A stretch of 64,000 nucleotides of DNA, taken from the NCBI GenBank assembly GCA_012960755.1, contig DUAT01000119.1, positions 1 to 64,000 of the forward strand, written 5' to 3'. Origin of the DNA: Gammaproteobacteria bacterium (lineage in GTDB: Bacteria; Pseudomonadota; Gammaproteobacteria; Pseudomonadales; Azotimanducaceae_A). The notes beneath the pieces were generated by a model that ran no database searches, had not been told where the DNA came from, and worked only from the letters and a program-made list of their open reading frames with translations. Every line of letters starts with the position of its first letter. Position 1 is the stretch's first letter. Below are positions 17,132 to 25,464 of the stretch, in pieces. The position numbers and the translations under genes were made by a program.

Positions 17132-18283
17132 TTAATTTGCATCCGATATGGCAACGCTGGCCAGGCGATCGCCACTGGCCGTACCCAGATACAAACGCCC
17201 ACGGTGAGGTAAACCGACGGTTGCGTATCCCATCGGTTCACCGTCGTGCTTGAAAACCACCTCCAGCAGCATGGTCTGCGGGTCTGCTTTGACTATTTGA
17301 AAAGGTAGCAGGCACGGCCCGGGATGATTGTCTTCGCAGCGCCCTTCTATGGGATCATTCAGATGGGAGGCTACCCACAGATTGCCATCGTCATCAACAA
17401 CAACATTGTCTGGGCTGCGTACCGACATTTCAGCTTCCACCTGATTCGTTGCTCGATCCACTTTGATGGTTTTGTTGGCCATATAAATGTTAACGAAAAT
17501 CTTGCTGTTATCTCTGCTGACTGCGATACCATTGGGCATCTGCTCATCTGAGCCGGGCACTTTGACAAAGCCGGTTTGCTGATGCCATTCCAGCACCCAG
17601 CCGATCTTTTCACCTGCGGTGATTTTCGCAACCACCTCATCAAATGGCGTGCTCTTGATCCACATGTTCGTAACAAAAAAACCGCCGTCTATGAGCCCCG
17701 CCACATCATTCATAAACAGATCATCTTTGGGGTTGGCGCAGCCCTTCCAACGCAGTTGCCAGTTTTCAACAACTTTTACGAGCTCAAAAAACTCTATGAC
17801 TTCCCGGCCATGATTCACCACCAACAACTGATGACGGCCGTCTGTTCGGGTGATCAAATCAATACCATGCGGGCTCAACCTGGCCGGGTCAGGGGAAACA
17901 CAACCAACATCACCCCACTCGTCACCGTCATTGTTCCAAACGAATTCGGCAGCCGACCGCTGATCGTTTGAAACGTTTAGAAACGACAGTGTTCCGGGAT
18001 CGTCTGACATAAAGGTCGCCATCTCGCTTACCAGCAGCAGGTCACCACCCGGTACCACGGCCAGGTCTTCAGGGTTCTTGAAACCGCAGACCGGTTTTAC
18101 GCCATGCACCTCGTCACAAAGGATGTGGGCGACGTGCGCGTCAGTTGTGACCTCAACAGCCGACGCTGTTGCTTCATTGATTGCTTGATTGTCAGTTTTC
18201 TTGCTTGAATCTGAACAGCCTGACAACAGTGTCAAACACAGAATCCAACGCATGACAAGAAGCGGGGTTGTGATGTTCATCAT
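17132..18283 (-). CDS. SMP-30/NHL-like beta-propeller lipoprotein
   Basis: 383-aa exported protein. An N-terminal hydrophobic segment ends in a lipobox LLSGC with Cys23, so it is probably lipidated. The body has repeated beta-propeller elements such as GGDLLLVSEM, PHGIDLITR, MPNGIAVSRDNSKIFVNIY and DNVVVDDDGNLWVASH, as in SMP-30/gluconolactonase and arylesterase-like proteins. Asp and Asn residues at strand ends could bind Ca2+. A lactonase or paraoxonase-like activity is possible but unproven. It begins three bases after the VOC gene, so the two are likely co-transcribed. Confidence 0.8.
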   Translation of the reverse strand: MMNITTPLLVMRWILCLTLLSGCSDSSKKTDNQAINEATASAVEVTTDAHVAHILCDEVHGVKPVCGFKNPEDLAVVPGGDLLLVSEMATFMSDDPGTLSFLNVSNDQRSAAEFVWNNDGDEWGDVGCVSPDPARLSPHGIDLITRTDGRHQLLVVNHGREVIEFFELVKVVENWQLRWKGCANPKDDLFMNDVAGLIDGGFFVTNMWIKSTPFDEVVAKITAGEKIGWVLEWHQQTGFVKVPGSDEQMPNGIAVSRDNSKIFVNIYMANKTIKVDRATNQVEAEMSVRSPDNVVVDDDGNLWVASHLNDPIEGRCEDNHPGPCLLPFQIVKADPQTMLLEVVFKHDGEPMGYATVGLPHRGRLYLGTASGDRLASVAISDAN

Positions 18284-18286
18284 AGG

Positions 18287-18703
18287 TTACTCCTCTGCAA
18301 CCGGACCCTGAATAAATTCAAGGGCAATACCGTTCGCTTCCCGGGGGTGCACGAAGGCAACTTTGTTATTGTGAAATTCTGATAGTCGCGAAAATTCGAT
18401 ACCCTTCGAACGCAGATGCATCTGGGTATGATCCATATCGTCCACAGAGAAACATATGGAGTCAATACCTTCACCGTGCTTTTCGATGACTTTCGCTAGC
18501 GGCGCCTCATCAGAATCCGGGACAACAATGTCAAACATCACGCCGCCCAGTGAGACCACACTGCCGGTGAAATCACCAATGGTGTCATTGCCGCGATTAC
18601 TGAGTTCATTTGCCCCTAAGACGTCACATAACAGGGCTTTGGCTGACTCGAGAGAGCGGGCGCGCACGTTTATTTTTAGCAGTTTCGAAACAACATCAGG
18701 CAT
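18287..18703 (-). CDS. VOC-family protein (glyoxalase/dioxygenase fold)
   Basis: 138-aa vicinal-oxygen-chelate protein with two beta-alpha-beta-beta-beta halves. The first runs KLLKINVRARSLESAKALLCDVLG, and the second contains ICFSVDDMDHTQMHLRSKGIEF and ends VAFVHPREANGIALEFIQ. The HPREANGIALEF strand resembles methylmalonyl-CoA epimerase-like members. His and Glu metal ligands are present in the second half. Possible roles include an epimerase or a glyoxalase-like lyase. It is first in a leftward group with the lipoprotein propeller and the phosphoesterase. Confidence 0.8.
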   Translation of the reverse strand: MPDVVSKLLKINVRARSLESAKALLCDVLGANELSNRGNDTIGDFTGSVVSLGGVMFDIVVPDSDEAPLAKVIEKHGEGIDSICFSVDDMDHTQMHLRSKGIEFSRLSEFHNNKVAFVHPREANGIALEFIQGPVAEE

Positions 18704-18856
18704 TGGGTTCTCCGTTTACACTTGATGTTTTATTAAATCACAGCCTGCCACCCTTTGAATACTTATGCTGTGGGAACTCTCTTCTTGACGGTTGTTGCGA
18801 GACATGCGACTTTAGCCGCAAACTTGCTCTCCTTTAACCTCGAAAGCGAGGGAAGA

Positions 18857-19411
18857 TTGAACTGGACCAAACAGATCCCAAATGCACTCACGACCTTACG
18901 TTTGGTATTGACCGTTCCGATATGCATTCTGATTCTGGAGAAGGACTTTAGTATTGTTCTCTGGATCGCAGCTATTGCCGGATTTACCGACTGGCTTGAT
19001 GGCTGGCTGGCACGCAGGTTAGACGCGATGAGCCGATATGGTGCCGTTATTGACCCGGTTTGTGACAAGGTGATGCTGATCGGTATTTTCGTCAGCGTGT
19101 GGATGGTTGGTTTAGTCCCCTGGTGGCTGGCGTTTATTGTCGTTGTAAGAGACTTCATTATCGTCAGCGGCGCCCTCGTCTATCATTGGTTGTATGGGCG
19201 TTATGAAATGGATCCCTCGATATGGGGAAAACTGAGTACCTTCGTTCAAATCGTGGCGGTGCTTGTAATCCTTGGCCAACAGGTCTACCCAGTGTTACCG
19301 GAACAAGCTTTGCAGGCAGGATGGCTGATAGTTGTGATTATGGCATTCATTAGCGCCGGACATTACGTTTACGTCTGGGGAGGCAAAGCCATACAAAACA
19401 AATCCGTTTAG
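18857..19411 (+). CDS. CDP-alcohol phosphatidyltransferase family protein (PgsA-like)
   Basis: 184-aa integral membrane enzyme of the CDP-alcohol phosphatidyltransferase family, close in size and pattern to phosphatidylglycerophosphate synthase, which condenses CDP-diacylglycerol with an alcohol. The full motif is present: Asp45, Asp48-Gly49, Ala52-Arg53, Gly62, Asp66 and Asp70. The frame is open from 18755, but TTG 18857 (MNWTKQIPNALTTLRL) follows GGGAAG closely and gives the normal family N-terminus, so it is preferred. Several membrane helices follow. Its stop overlaps the end of the convergent GFA gene by four bases. Which alcohol it uses is not certain. Confidence 0.85.
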   Translation: MNWTKQIPNALTTLRLVLTVPICILILEKDFSIVLWIAAIAGFTDWLDGWLARRLDAMSRYGAVIDPVCDKVMLIGIFVSVWMVGLVPWWLAFIVVVRDFIIVSGALVYHWLYGRYEMDPSIWGKLSTFVQIVAVLVILGQQVYPVLPEQALQAGWLIVVIMAFISAGHYVYVWGGKAIQNKSV

Positions 19412-19809
19412 TTTGGACTTTGTGGTATCCCATCTTCGAGCGCTACCCAATTCTGTTTGGTATCACACCAGACATGAAACTGTGGTTTGAATTCACTGGT
19501 GTCATCCAGTGTGCCTGTCTTGATAAAGTAGCTGTCAGGTTGACTGACAATTGCCGAATAAATCGGTGATCCACAGGTGCCACAAAAAAACCGGTCAACG
19601 CTATTACCACTGGCGGTATCACTGTCTTTGTACAGTCTGGGTTGACCGGCGGTGAAGCTCAGGTCTGTCCTGGCGACTGCCGCAATTGTTGAAAAAGCAG
19701 AGCCTGCTTGTCTCTGGCAGTTTTTACAGTGGCATACACCGGTCATTGCCGGTGTATTAATCAGCTCGTATTTAATTTCGCCGCAAAGGCATTGTCCGGT
19801 GATTGGCAT
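19408..19809 (-). CDS. GFA-family (CENP-V/GFA) zinc protein
   Basis: 133-aa protein of the family named after glutathione-dependent formaldehyde-activating enzyme. Zinc-ligand cysteines are clear: GQCLCGEIKYEL near the N-terminus, VCHCKNCQRQAGSAF around residues 25-39, and FFCGTCGSPIYS around 74-85. Most members are functionally unassigned, so a formaldehyde role should not be assumed. It is a single gene convergent with the phosphatidyltransferase. The downstream intergenic region contains a REP-like CAGAG-TAAA-CTCTG hairpin at 19892-19905. Confidence 0.9.
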   Translation of the reverse strand: MPITGQCLCGEIKYELINTPAMTGVCHCKNCQRQAGSAFSTIAAVARTDLSFTAGQPRLYKDSDTASGNSVDRFFCGTCGSPIYSAIVSQPDSYFIKTGTLDDTSEFKPQFHVWCDTKQNWVALEDGIPQSPN

Positions 19810-19946
19810 ATCAGTCTCTTCTCTAATTTTGAGGGGTCTATGTTAATACTTCAGAGGGTATTGATCCATCCGGGACAGGTACCTACACGGCCAGAGTAAA
19901 CTCTGATATTGTCTCCTTTGATAAAAACATTTAGAAGGGAAATTCA

Positions 19947-21362
19947 ATGGCGACCATTGAGAAGGAATTTCTGAAGAGGCCCAATCCTCGTACCGGTGAT
20001 TTCAAAGCGCCGCCTTTTATACCGCGAATCAAGCAGGTTGATATTGGCCTCGAGAAGCTTGATGGCAAACGCTACTACTCCCCTGAGTTCATGAAGGCAG
20101 AATGGGACAAGATCTGGACAAAGACCTGGCAGTTGGCGACTCGTGTGGATGATTTTTCTGAGCCTGGTGCTTTTCATGTACATGAATTGGGAAAAGAATC
20201 GTTCCTGTTTGTAAAAGGCAACGATGATCAAATTCGAGGCTTTTACAACGTCTGCCAACACCGCGGCAACCGATTGTGCCAGGCAGAAAGCGGGTTTATG
20301 GACACCTTTACCTGTCCCTTTCACGGCTGGAAATGGGAAATAGACGGCTCCCTGAAAAAAGTGGCCGCACCGGAGTTCTTTCGTCAGTTCGATGACGGCG
20401 TGCCTGCAGATGAGCTTGCCTTACAACCCGTAAAAGTTGCAATCTGGGGTGGTTGGTTGTGGTTCAATATGGACCTCGACGCCTGTCCCCTTACGGAGTA
20501 CCTGGGCGAAATCGGTACACACCTGGAAACCTACGAGTTGGAAAACTATACCCTGCTTGACTACCAGACTTTCGAATGGAACGGTAACTGGAAGCACGCC
20601 GTCGATGCTTTTAACGAAAGTTATCATTTCGCAGCATTACATCCGGATATGATCGAATTCGGCGAAGGCCACAATATCCCCATCGAGTTGTGGGGTATTC
20701 ATTCCAGGATGCTGAACTTCAACCGTACGGTCAGCGACGTTGTCTCCGACCGCGAATCAATGACGCCGTTGCGTGAGCATATGATGATAGCCAGAACAGG
20801 AAACGAATCCCCTGTCTACTCAGTACCTGCCAAAGATGTGCACCTGGAAGAAATCCAGCGCCGTCGCGAATTAGAAAATGATACTTACCTGCCCTACAAG
20901 AACATGAATGATGAACAACTGGTGCATCAGTATCACTATACCTTTTTCCCCAACTCTACTTTCACCCAGACGCCAGACGGTGGAGCGGTGTTCCGTTACC
21001 GGCCACATGCGACTGATCCCGCCCGCTGCTACTACGACTTTTTTATTCTGGCCCATTTACCACCGGCAACACCAGAGTTCGAGCGGCCACCTCACAAAAC
21101 CCATCGCCACGATGATGGAATCGACTATGAATCAGCCTTCAAAGGCACGTTTGATCCTATTCTCGCCAATGTCATTGCTCAGGATGGTTCAAACATGGTC
21201 ACGATGCAAAAAGGCGTGCAATCAGATTCTTTCAAAGGTATGCACCTCAGCGAGCAGGAGATTCGTTTACGCCATTTCCACAAGACGATAGACGATTTCA
21301 TCGAGGGTACGGTCAGCACGAAAAACCTGCTGCCTGCAGACACCTATATCGAACGAGATTAA
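19947..21362 (+). CDS. Rieske non-heme iron oxygenase, alpha subunit
   Basis: 471-aa ring-hydroxylating-type oxygenase. The Rieske [2Fe-2S] centre is Cys103-x-His105 (CQHRGN) and Cys123-x2-His126 (CPFHGW). The catalytic iron site lies in NESYHFAALHPDM, with His227 and His232 and a later carboxylate. Such oxygenases hydroxylate aromatics, sterols or quaternary amines, or remove methyl groups. The N-terminal 45 residues before the Rieske domain are longer than in many members. No beta subunit, ferredoxin or reductase is adjacent, so redox partners must come from elsewhere. A strong ribosome site (AGAAGGGAAA) precedes the ATG. An HSD17B4-like SDR is convergent with it. Confidence 0.93.
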   Translation: MATIEKEFLKRPNPRTGDFKAPPFIPRIKQVDIGLEKLDGKRYYSPEFMKAEWDKIWTKTWQLATRVDDFSEPGAFHVHELGKESFLFVKGNDDQIRGFYNVCQHRGNRLCQAESGFMDTFTCPFHGWKWEIDGSLKKVAAPEFFRQFDDGVPADELALQPVKVAIWGGWLWFNMDLDACPLTEYLGEIGTHLETYELENYTLLDYQTFEWNGNWKHAVDAFNESYHFAALHPDMIEFGEGHNIPIELWGIHSRMLNFNRTVSDVVSDRESMTPLREHMMIARTGNESPVYSVPAKDVHLEEIQRRRELENDTYLPYKNMNDEQLVHQYHYTFFPNSTFTQTPDGGAVFRYRPHATDPARCYYDFFILAHLPPATPEFERPPHKTHRHDDGIDYESAFKGTFDPILANVIAQDGSNMVTMQKGVQSDSFKGMHLSEQEIRLRHFHKTIDDFIEGTVSTKNLLPADTYIERD

Positions 21363-21423
21363 GATTCGCCCACCTCAGCAGCCTGCTGTGCAGCTGAGGT
21401 CAGGCGTCAATGTGAAATAGGTT

Positions 21424-22317
21424 TTAGTTCTCCTGCGCCTTCAATACACGAATAAGACCAGACATTTCATGTGCATCGCTGAGATCCAGCAGTTGATCTT
21501 TTTTCGCAAGCAGATCCTCGTAAGTCACATCGGCACCAAAGTCCAGTGCCTCGTTTACAAAGGTCGCGCTGGAAGCGAAATGACCATTGCCTGCATGAAT
21601 CGTCTTGTTGGTCGGCGCATCTTCGGCACACATCAGCAATACTGCAGGGGTGACAAGCTGAGGATGCCTCATGGGATCGGGGTTATCAGGGTCGACCTCT
21701 ACTCCCGGTATCATTCCAATCAGACGAGTCTCCGCCGCAGGTGCCAGGCAATTGACCCTGATGTTCTTTGATAACCCTTCGATCGCTAACACATTCATTA
21801 TGCCGAGCATGCCCATCTTTGCCGCACCATAATTGGCTTGACCAAAGTTACCGTAAATGCCAGATGTTGAACTCGTAAACACAATTCTTCCATAGTTCTT
21901 CTCGTACATAATTGGCCAGGCTGCACGGGTGACATAACCTGTTCCATTCAAGTGAACATTCATCACAAGATCCCAGTCAGCCATATTCATATTTTTAAAG
22001 GATTTGTCGCGAAGAATGCCTGCATTGTTGACCAATATATCAACAGTGCCGAATGCGCTGACCGCATCGTCAATGATCGATTGAGCACCTGCCATATCTG
22101 CTACAGAGGCCTTGTTGGCTACCGCTGTACCCCCCGCAGCTGTAATCTCTTCCACAACGACGTCAGCCATATCACTGGCGCCTACCCCATCGCCACTTCC
22201 ACCCAGGTCGTTAACAACCACCTTGGCACCCCGGCGCGCAAATTCAAGCGCATGGGCTTTGCCCAGACCTCCCCCTGCACCGGTAATCACTACCACTTTG
22301 TCTTGAAATTCACTCAT
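21424..22317 (-). CDS. SDR, HSD17B4-like (3-hydroxyacyl-CoA dehydrogenase type)
   Basis: 297-aa SDR matching the dehydrogenase domain of peroxisomal multifunctional enzyme type 2 (17-beta-HSD type 4). Seen: GAGGGLG at 13-19, VVVNDLGGSGDGVG, NNAGILRDKSF, the catalytic region TSSTSGIYGNFGQANYGAAK with its Tyr and Lys, and NCLAPAAETRL. The extra C-terminal 60 residues fit this subfamily. It would oxidise a 3-hydroxyacyl-CoA in beta-oxidation of fatty, branched or sterol side chains. It lies directly downstream of the TetR gene on the same strand (103-bp gap) and may share its control. Confidence 0.9.
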   Translation of the reverse strand: MSEFQDKVVVITGAGGGLGKAHALEFARRGAKVVVNDLGGSGDGVGASDMADVVVEEITAAGGTAVANKASVADMAGAQSIIDDAVSAFGTVDILVNNAGILRDKSFKNMNMADWDLVMNVHLNGTGYVTRAAWPIMYEKNYGRIVFTSSTSGIYGNFGQANYGAAKMGMLGIMNVLAIEGLSKNIRVNCLAPAAETRLIGMIPGVEVDPDNPDPMRHPQLVTPAVLLMCAEDAPTNKTIHAGNGHFASSATFVNEALDFGADVTYEDLLAKKDQLLDLSDAHEMSGLIRVLKAQEN

Positions 22318-22420
22318 TGTTATCTCCTGTCAGTCATCGGCTCTGGCTTTGTGCCATTTTTCCCCGAATGGGGAGTTATTAATACTCACAATTGCCGATT
22401 GAATCAATTTTCCTTCACAT

Positions 22421-23035
22421 TTATTTGTCTCGATCGTCAGCGGTTAGTAAGTCGATTGCTCGCTGGAGTACCTGGGCTGCCTTGCGTGGGCTTAATTGCT
22501 GGTCTCGCCGCAGGCTAATCCAGTAATCAATACTCAAGACACCATCAATCGATTCAAACAGGAGACGGTCATGTATGATTTTTACGGGCAGGACTTCCTC
22601 CAGTCTTCTCCGACGCCGCTTAATGCCTGATCTTAATTCTGCCTCAGGCATTGCGGCTCGGTAACGGCCCCACATAGCAGAGATGTAGAGTGGCAGCAGG
22701 GATTCATAAACCCGGACGCGTCTTTCGATGACGAATTTCATTCGGGAGTGCCAATTGTCAATCGCGGTAGATTCTGGAAATGGCTCGTCCATGACAACAA
22801 ATGCGCGTTCTTCAGCATCATGAATGAAGCTCCTGTTCAAGGAATCCATGTCCGGGAAGTGCCTGAACAGGGTTCTGGTGGTTATTTCTGCATGCCCGGC
22901 AATCTCCCGCGCTGTTGGGTCGCTGTTCGCAGCCAATATCAGATCTCGGGTAGCCTCGAGTATCTTCCGCCGAGTCTGTGTCGTACGTTCAACTCGACCG
23001 TCTACTTTAAGGCGTTCCGGCTGTCGTGTACTCAC
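22421..23035 (-). CDS. TetR/AcrR-family regulator
   Basis: 204-aa transcriptional regulator. The N-terminal three-helix DNA-binding domain spans about residues 18-66, with the helix-turn-helix around TAREIAGHAEITTRTLFRHF (41-60). The C-terminal ligand domain is not assignable to a named subgroup. It is divergent from the GrdB-like selenoprotein gene. A perfect inverted repeat in the shared promoter region (23138-23158) is the obvious candidate operator, so it probably represses the selenoprotein/TauD unit and itself, and perhaps the downstream SDR gene. Confidence 0.92.
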   Translation of the reverse strand: MSTRQPERLKVDGRVERTTQTRRKILEATRDLILAANSDPTAREIAGHAEITTRTLFRHFPDMDSLNRSFIHDAEERAFVVMDEPFPESTAIDNWHSRMKFVIERRVRVYESLLPLYISAMWGRYRAAMPEAELRSGIKRRRRRLEEVLPVKIIHDRLLFESIDGVLSIDYWISLRRDQQLSPRKAAQVLQRAIDLLTADDRDK

Positions 23036-23137
23036 TTAAAAACCTCGGCATCGGCCAATGTTCTCCACAGCGCGAACAAACCAAGAATTCCTGCTGTAAT
23101 ACGTTTTATAGTTGACATAGGAGAGCTTATGAAATTT

Positions 23138-23158
23138 AATGTCACTAATTGTGACATT
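23138..23158. promoter_or_regulatory. candidate TetR operator
   Basis: A perfect 8-bp inverted repeat, AATGTCAC and GTGACATT, is separated by 5 bp. It lies 103 bp upstream of the TetR gene start and 132 bp before the selenoprotein start, in a 255-bp divergent region with no gene. The size and symmetry fit a TetR-family operator. A small hairpin role cannot be excluded. Confidence 0.65.
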
Positions 23159-23290
23159 TGTTTTACACCACGTCAATCCAGGGCTCTGACCTAACAGTGA
23201 GTTATCTAATGTTGAACAATGCGGAAACGAGCAAACCCACCGCTCGACCATTGAGCCTGTCCACAACAACCTCATCAGCTGAGAGTAATT

Positions 23291-24478
23291 ATGGTTCGCC
23301 TGACTGATCTGCCAGACTTTGAACGTGAGCACTTTCTTGCGAAGGTTAGGCCACCCCTCGGCCCGCCGGTTTGGACGCCTCTGCCTAAACCTGTTTCTGA
23401 ATTGCGGATTGCCTTGATTACAACAGCCGGGCTCCATTTTCGCGACGACCCTGCTTTCGATTTCACAGATGCGACTTATCGGCCGATTTCCAGCGACGAA
23501 GACGCAAACAATCTTGTTATGTCGCACAGCTCCGTGAATTTTGACAGATCAGGTTTTGCGGAGGATGTAAATCTTGTGTTTCCTATTGAACGATTCAGGG
23601 AACTTGCTGTGGACAACCAGATTGGTTCGCTGGCAAGTGTGCACTACAGCTTTATGGGCGCCGGTTTAAGTCCCCAGGCTTATGAGAAGAGCACGTCCCA
23701 GGTTGCGGGTCTGCTCAAGCAGGACAAGGTTGATGCCGTATTTCTGACCCCGGTGTGACCAAACTGTACGCGCGCCGTGTGCGCGCTTGGGTATTACCTT
23801 GAACGCGAAGGTATCATGACTACCGGTATCAGCCTGGTTCGTGAGAATACCGAGAGCATGCAACCACCTCGTTCGCTATGGGTAACTTTTCCACTGGGTC
23901 GCCCCCTTGGGAAGCCCGCGGACCCGGATTTCCAGCATGGAGTGATTGCGGCGGCCCTTGACTTGCTTAACGAAGAGTCGGGTCCTGTCCTGGCAGACTA
24001 CCCTTTCGATGCACCAGGCGTTGATACCGAGAGTTCACCTGCTTGTCCCGTTTCATTTGCTAGACCGGCAAGCGAATTGACATGGAGTTCGAGACTTGTG
24101 GGCGAACTTGAAACGTTAAAACTCTGGTATGATCTTGGTCGAAGAAGACGAAATGGACGTACTTTGGTCGGCATCAGCGGGCTTTCCGTCGCAGAAAACC
24201 TTGAGAAACTCGGCGCGTTGCTTGATGAAGGGCAGCTGCCTGTTTCCGACCTGACCTGGTTTAAACGTGCGATTGAGGACGTCAAGGCTTTCTATCTCGA
24301 GGCGTTAACCGCGCAACCAGGCGACTACGACCAGCAGCAGATACAGAATCTTATGTGGCAGCAAACAGTGCTTGGTGCTGCGCTGATTCAGTTTTACAAA
24401 ATGTTTCAGGAAGTGGAGCAACTGCGCCCATTCTCACGCATCGTTGCACCACGTGAAGTTATTGGTGGTTCCACCTAG
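23291..24478 (+). CDS. GrdB-like selenoprotein (glycine/sarcosine/betaine/D-proline reductase family, component B type)
   Basis: One gene of 395 residues read through an in-frame TGA at 23756-23758 as selenocysteine 156. The halves on either side are in the same frame, and the protein pattern runs straight across: VDAVFLTPV-Sec-PNCTRAV, the UxxC motif of this family. The N-terminal half has DRSGFAEDVNLVFPIERFREL and GSLASVHYSFMG, both typical of the family; the C-terminal half has PLGRPLGKP and a long helical tail. In clostridia the homologue reduces glycine, sarcosine or betaine. Here it is a stand-alone gene 40 bp before a TauD dioxygenase, with no GrdA/GrdC/GrdE seen, so the substrate is open. 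A SECIS-like hairpin follows the TGA. TetR-type control is likely. Confidence 0.9.
23756..23790 (+). promoter_or_regulatory. UGA selenocysteine codon with candidate bacterial SECIS hairpin
   Basis: The in-frame TGA is followed by a two-part hairpin: CCAA (23759-23762) pairs with TTGG (23787-23790), and GCGCGC (23770-23775) with GCGCGC (23781-23786). The 5-base loop CGTGT contains the exposed G-U expected for SelB. The loop starts about 17 nt after the TGA, in the usual range for bacterial SECIS elements. Confidence 0.75.
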
Positions 24479-24518
24479 TGCCCGTTTTTCAACCGGCCAT
24501 TAATATTGAGGAATAACG

Positions 24519-25373
24519 ATGATTGAAATTGAAGCGGTGACACCTGGATTCGTTGCCGATATCACGGGCGTTGACATCAAAATGATTGATGATGCCGAAT
24601 TCAGTAAAATCTATGCCGCCTGGCTGCAGTACGGCGTGTTGCGAATACGCAATCAACAGCTCGATGAAAATGAACTGCAAGTGTTTAGCGCTCGCTTTGG
24701 CCCTCTCGAAGAGATACCTATGGGAAGGCTGCCGGAATCAGCACGGGCGAAAATCAAGAACCGCTATGTGACCCAGCTCTCTAACATCATAGTTGATGGT
24801 AAACCAATCGGTGGGCTCGGTAACGCCGAGGCAAACTGGCATTCCGATATGACCTACGTGGAAATACCACCACCGGCCAGTGTGCTGCTTGGCGTGGAGA
24901 TCCCGGCGGAGGGTGGTGACACCTATTTCGCCAACCAGTATGCAGCGTTTGACGCACTACCAGCAGAACTAGTCGCTCGCATCGACAGGCTGACGATCAA
25001 ACATGATGCGGCGCATACCAGTATCGGGAAGTTACGCCCTGGTTTTGATGCCTTTGACGATCCTCGAGATGCACCGGGTGCAACTCATCCAATCATCGAG
25101 CCTCATCCGGAATCCGGACGACAAGTGTTGTACCTGGGTCGCCGTGAATGGGCCTATGTTCCGGGTTTGTCGCTGGACGAAAGTGAGGGGTTGCTTGATG
25201 AACTCTGGTCTTACGCCACATTGGCGGAAAACGTGTGGCAGCAGATATGGCAACCCTTTGATCTGATCATCTGGGACAACCGTTGTGTGCTGCACCGCAG
25301 AGACGATTTCGATCAGAATGCACGGAGACTCATGAAACGCTGCCAGGTATTAAGCAACGTCGGTGCCGATTAG
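24519..25373 (+). CDS. TauD/TfdA-family Fe(II)/2-oxoglutarate dioxygenase
   Basis: 284-aa dioxygenase of the taurine/2,4-D dioxygenase family. Iron ligands are His108 and Asp110 (WHSDMTY) and His259 (NRCVLHR); Arg270 (NARRLMKR) is placed to bind 2-oxoglutarate. Members hydroxylate a carbon next to a sulfonate, ether, quaternary amine or similar group, which releases the product. A ribosome site (TTGAGGAATAACG) precedes the ATG. It starts 40 bp after the GrdB-like selenoprotein on the same strand, so they are probably one transcript and act on the same compound class. The substrate is unknown. Confidence 0.92.
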   Translation: MIEIEAVTPGFVADITGVDIKMIDDAEFSKIYAAWLQYGVLRIRNQQLDENELQVFSARFGPLEEIPMGRLPESARAKIKNRYVTQLSNIIVDGKPIGGLGNAEANWHSDMTYVEIPPPASVLLGVEIPAEGGDTYFANQYAAFDALPAELVARIDRLTIKHDAAHTSIGKLRPGFDAFDDPRDAPGATHPIIEPHPESGRQVLYLGRREWAYVPGLSLDESEGLLDELWSYATLAENVWQQIWQPFDLIIWDNRCVLHRRDDFDQNARRLMKRCQVLSNVGAD

Positions 25374-25386
25374 TATCTCAATTTCC

Positions 25387-25404
25387 CGGGACAGTTTACT
25401 TAAT
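25387..25404. repeat. 18-bp dispersed sequence, copy 1
   Basis: CGGGACAGTTTACTTAAT occurs here and identically at 32428-32445. Both copies lie 50-60 bp beyond the stop codon of a FAD-dependent monooxygenase gene, in the same orientation. A related GGGGACAGATTGAA is at 7667-7680. It may be a REP/RAYT-type remnant or a conserved 3' end of duplicated genes. Confidence 0.55.
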
Positions 25405-25464
25405 TGAACAAGAAATCAACAAATACTCAGCAGTTCTTACTCTGACCTATACGCTGACCCAATC

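Noticed and set aside
23777..24478. Separate gene starting at GTG 23777, downstream of the TGA
   Set aside because: It is in the same frame as the upstream segment, starts inside the family's Sec-x-x-Cys region and lacks the GrdB N-terminal half. Readthrough as one selenoprotein explains both.
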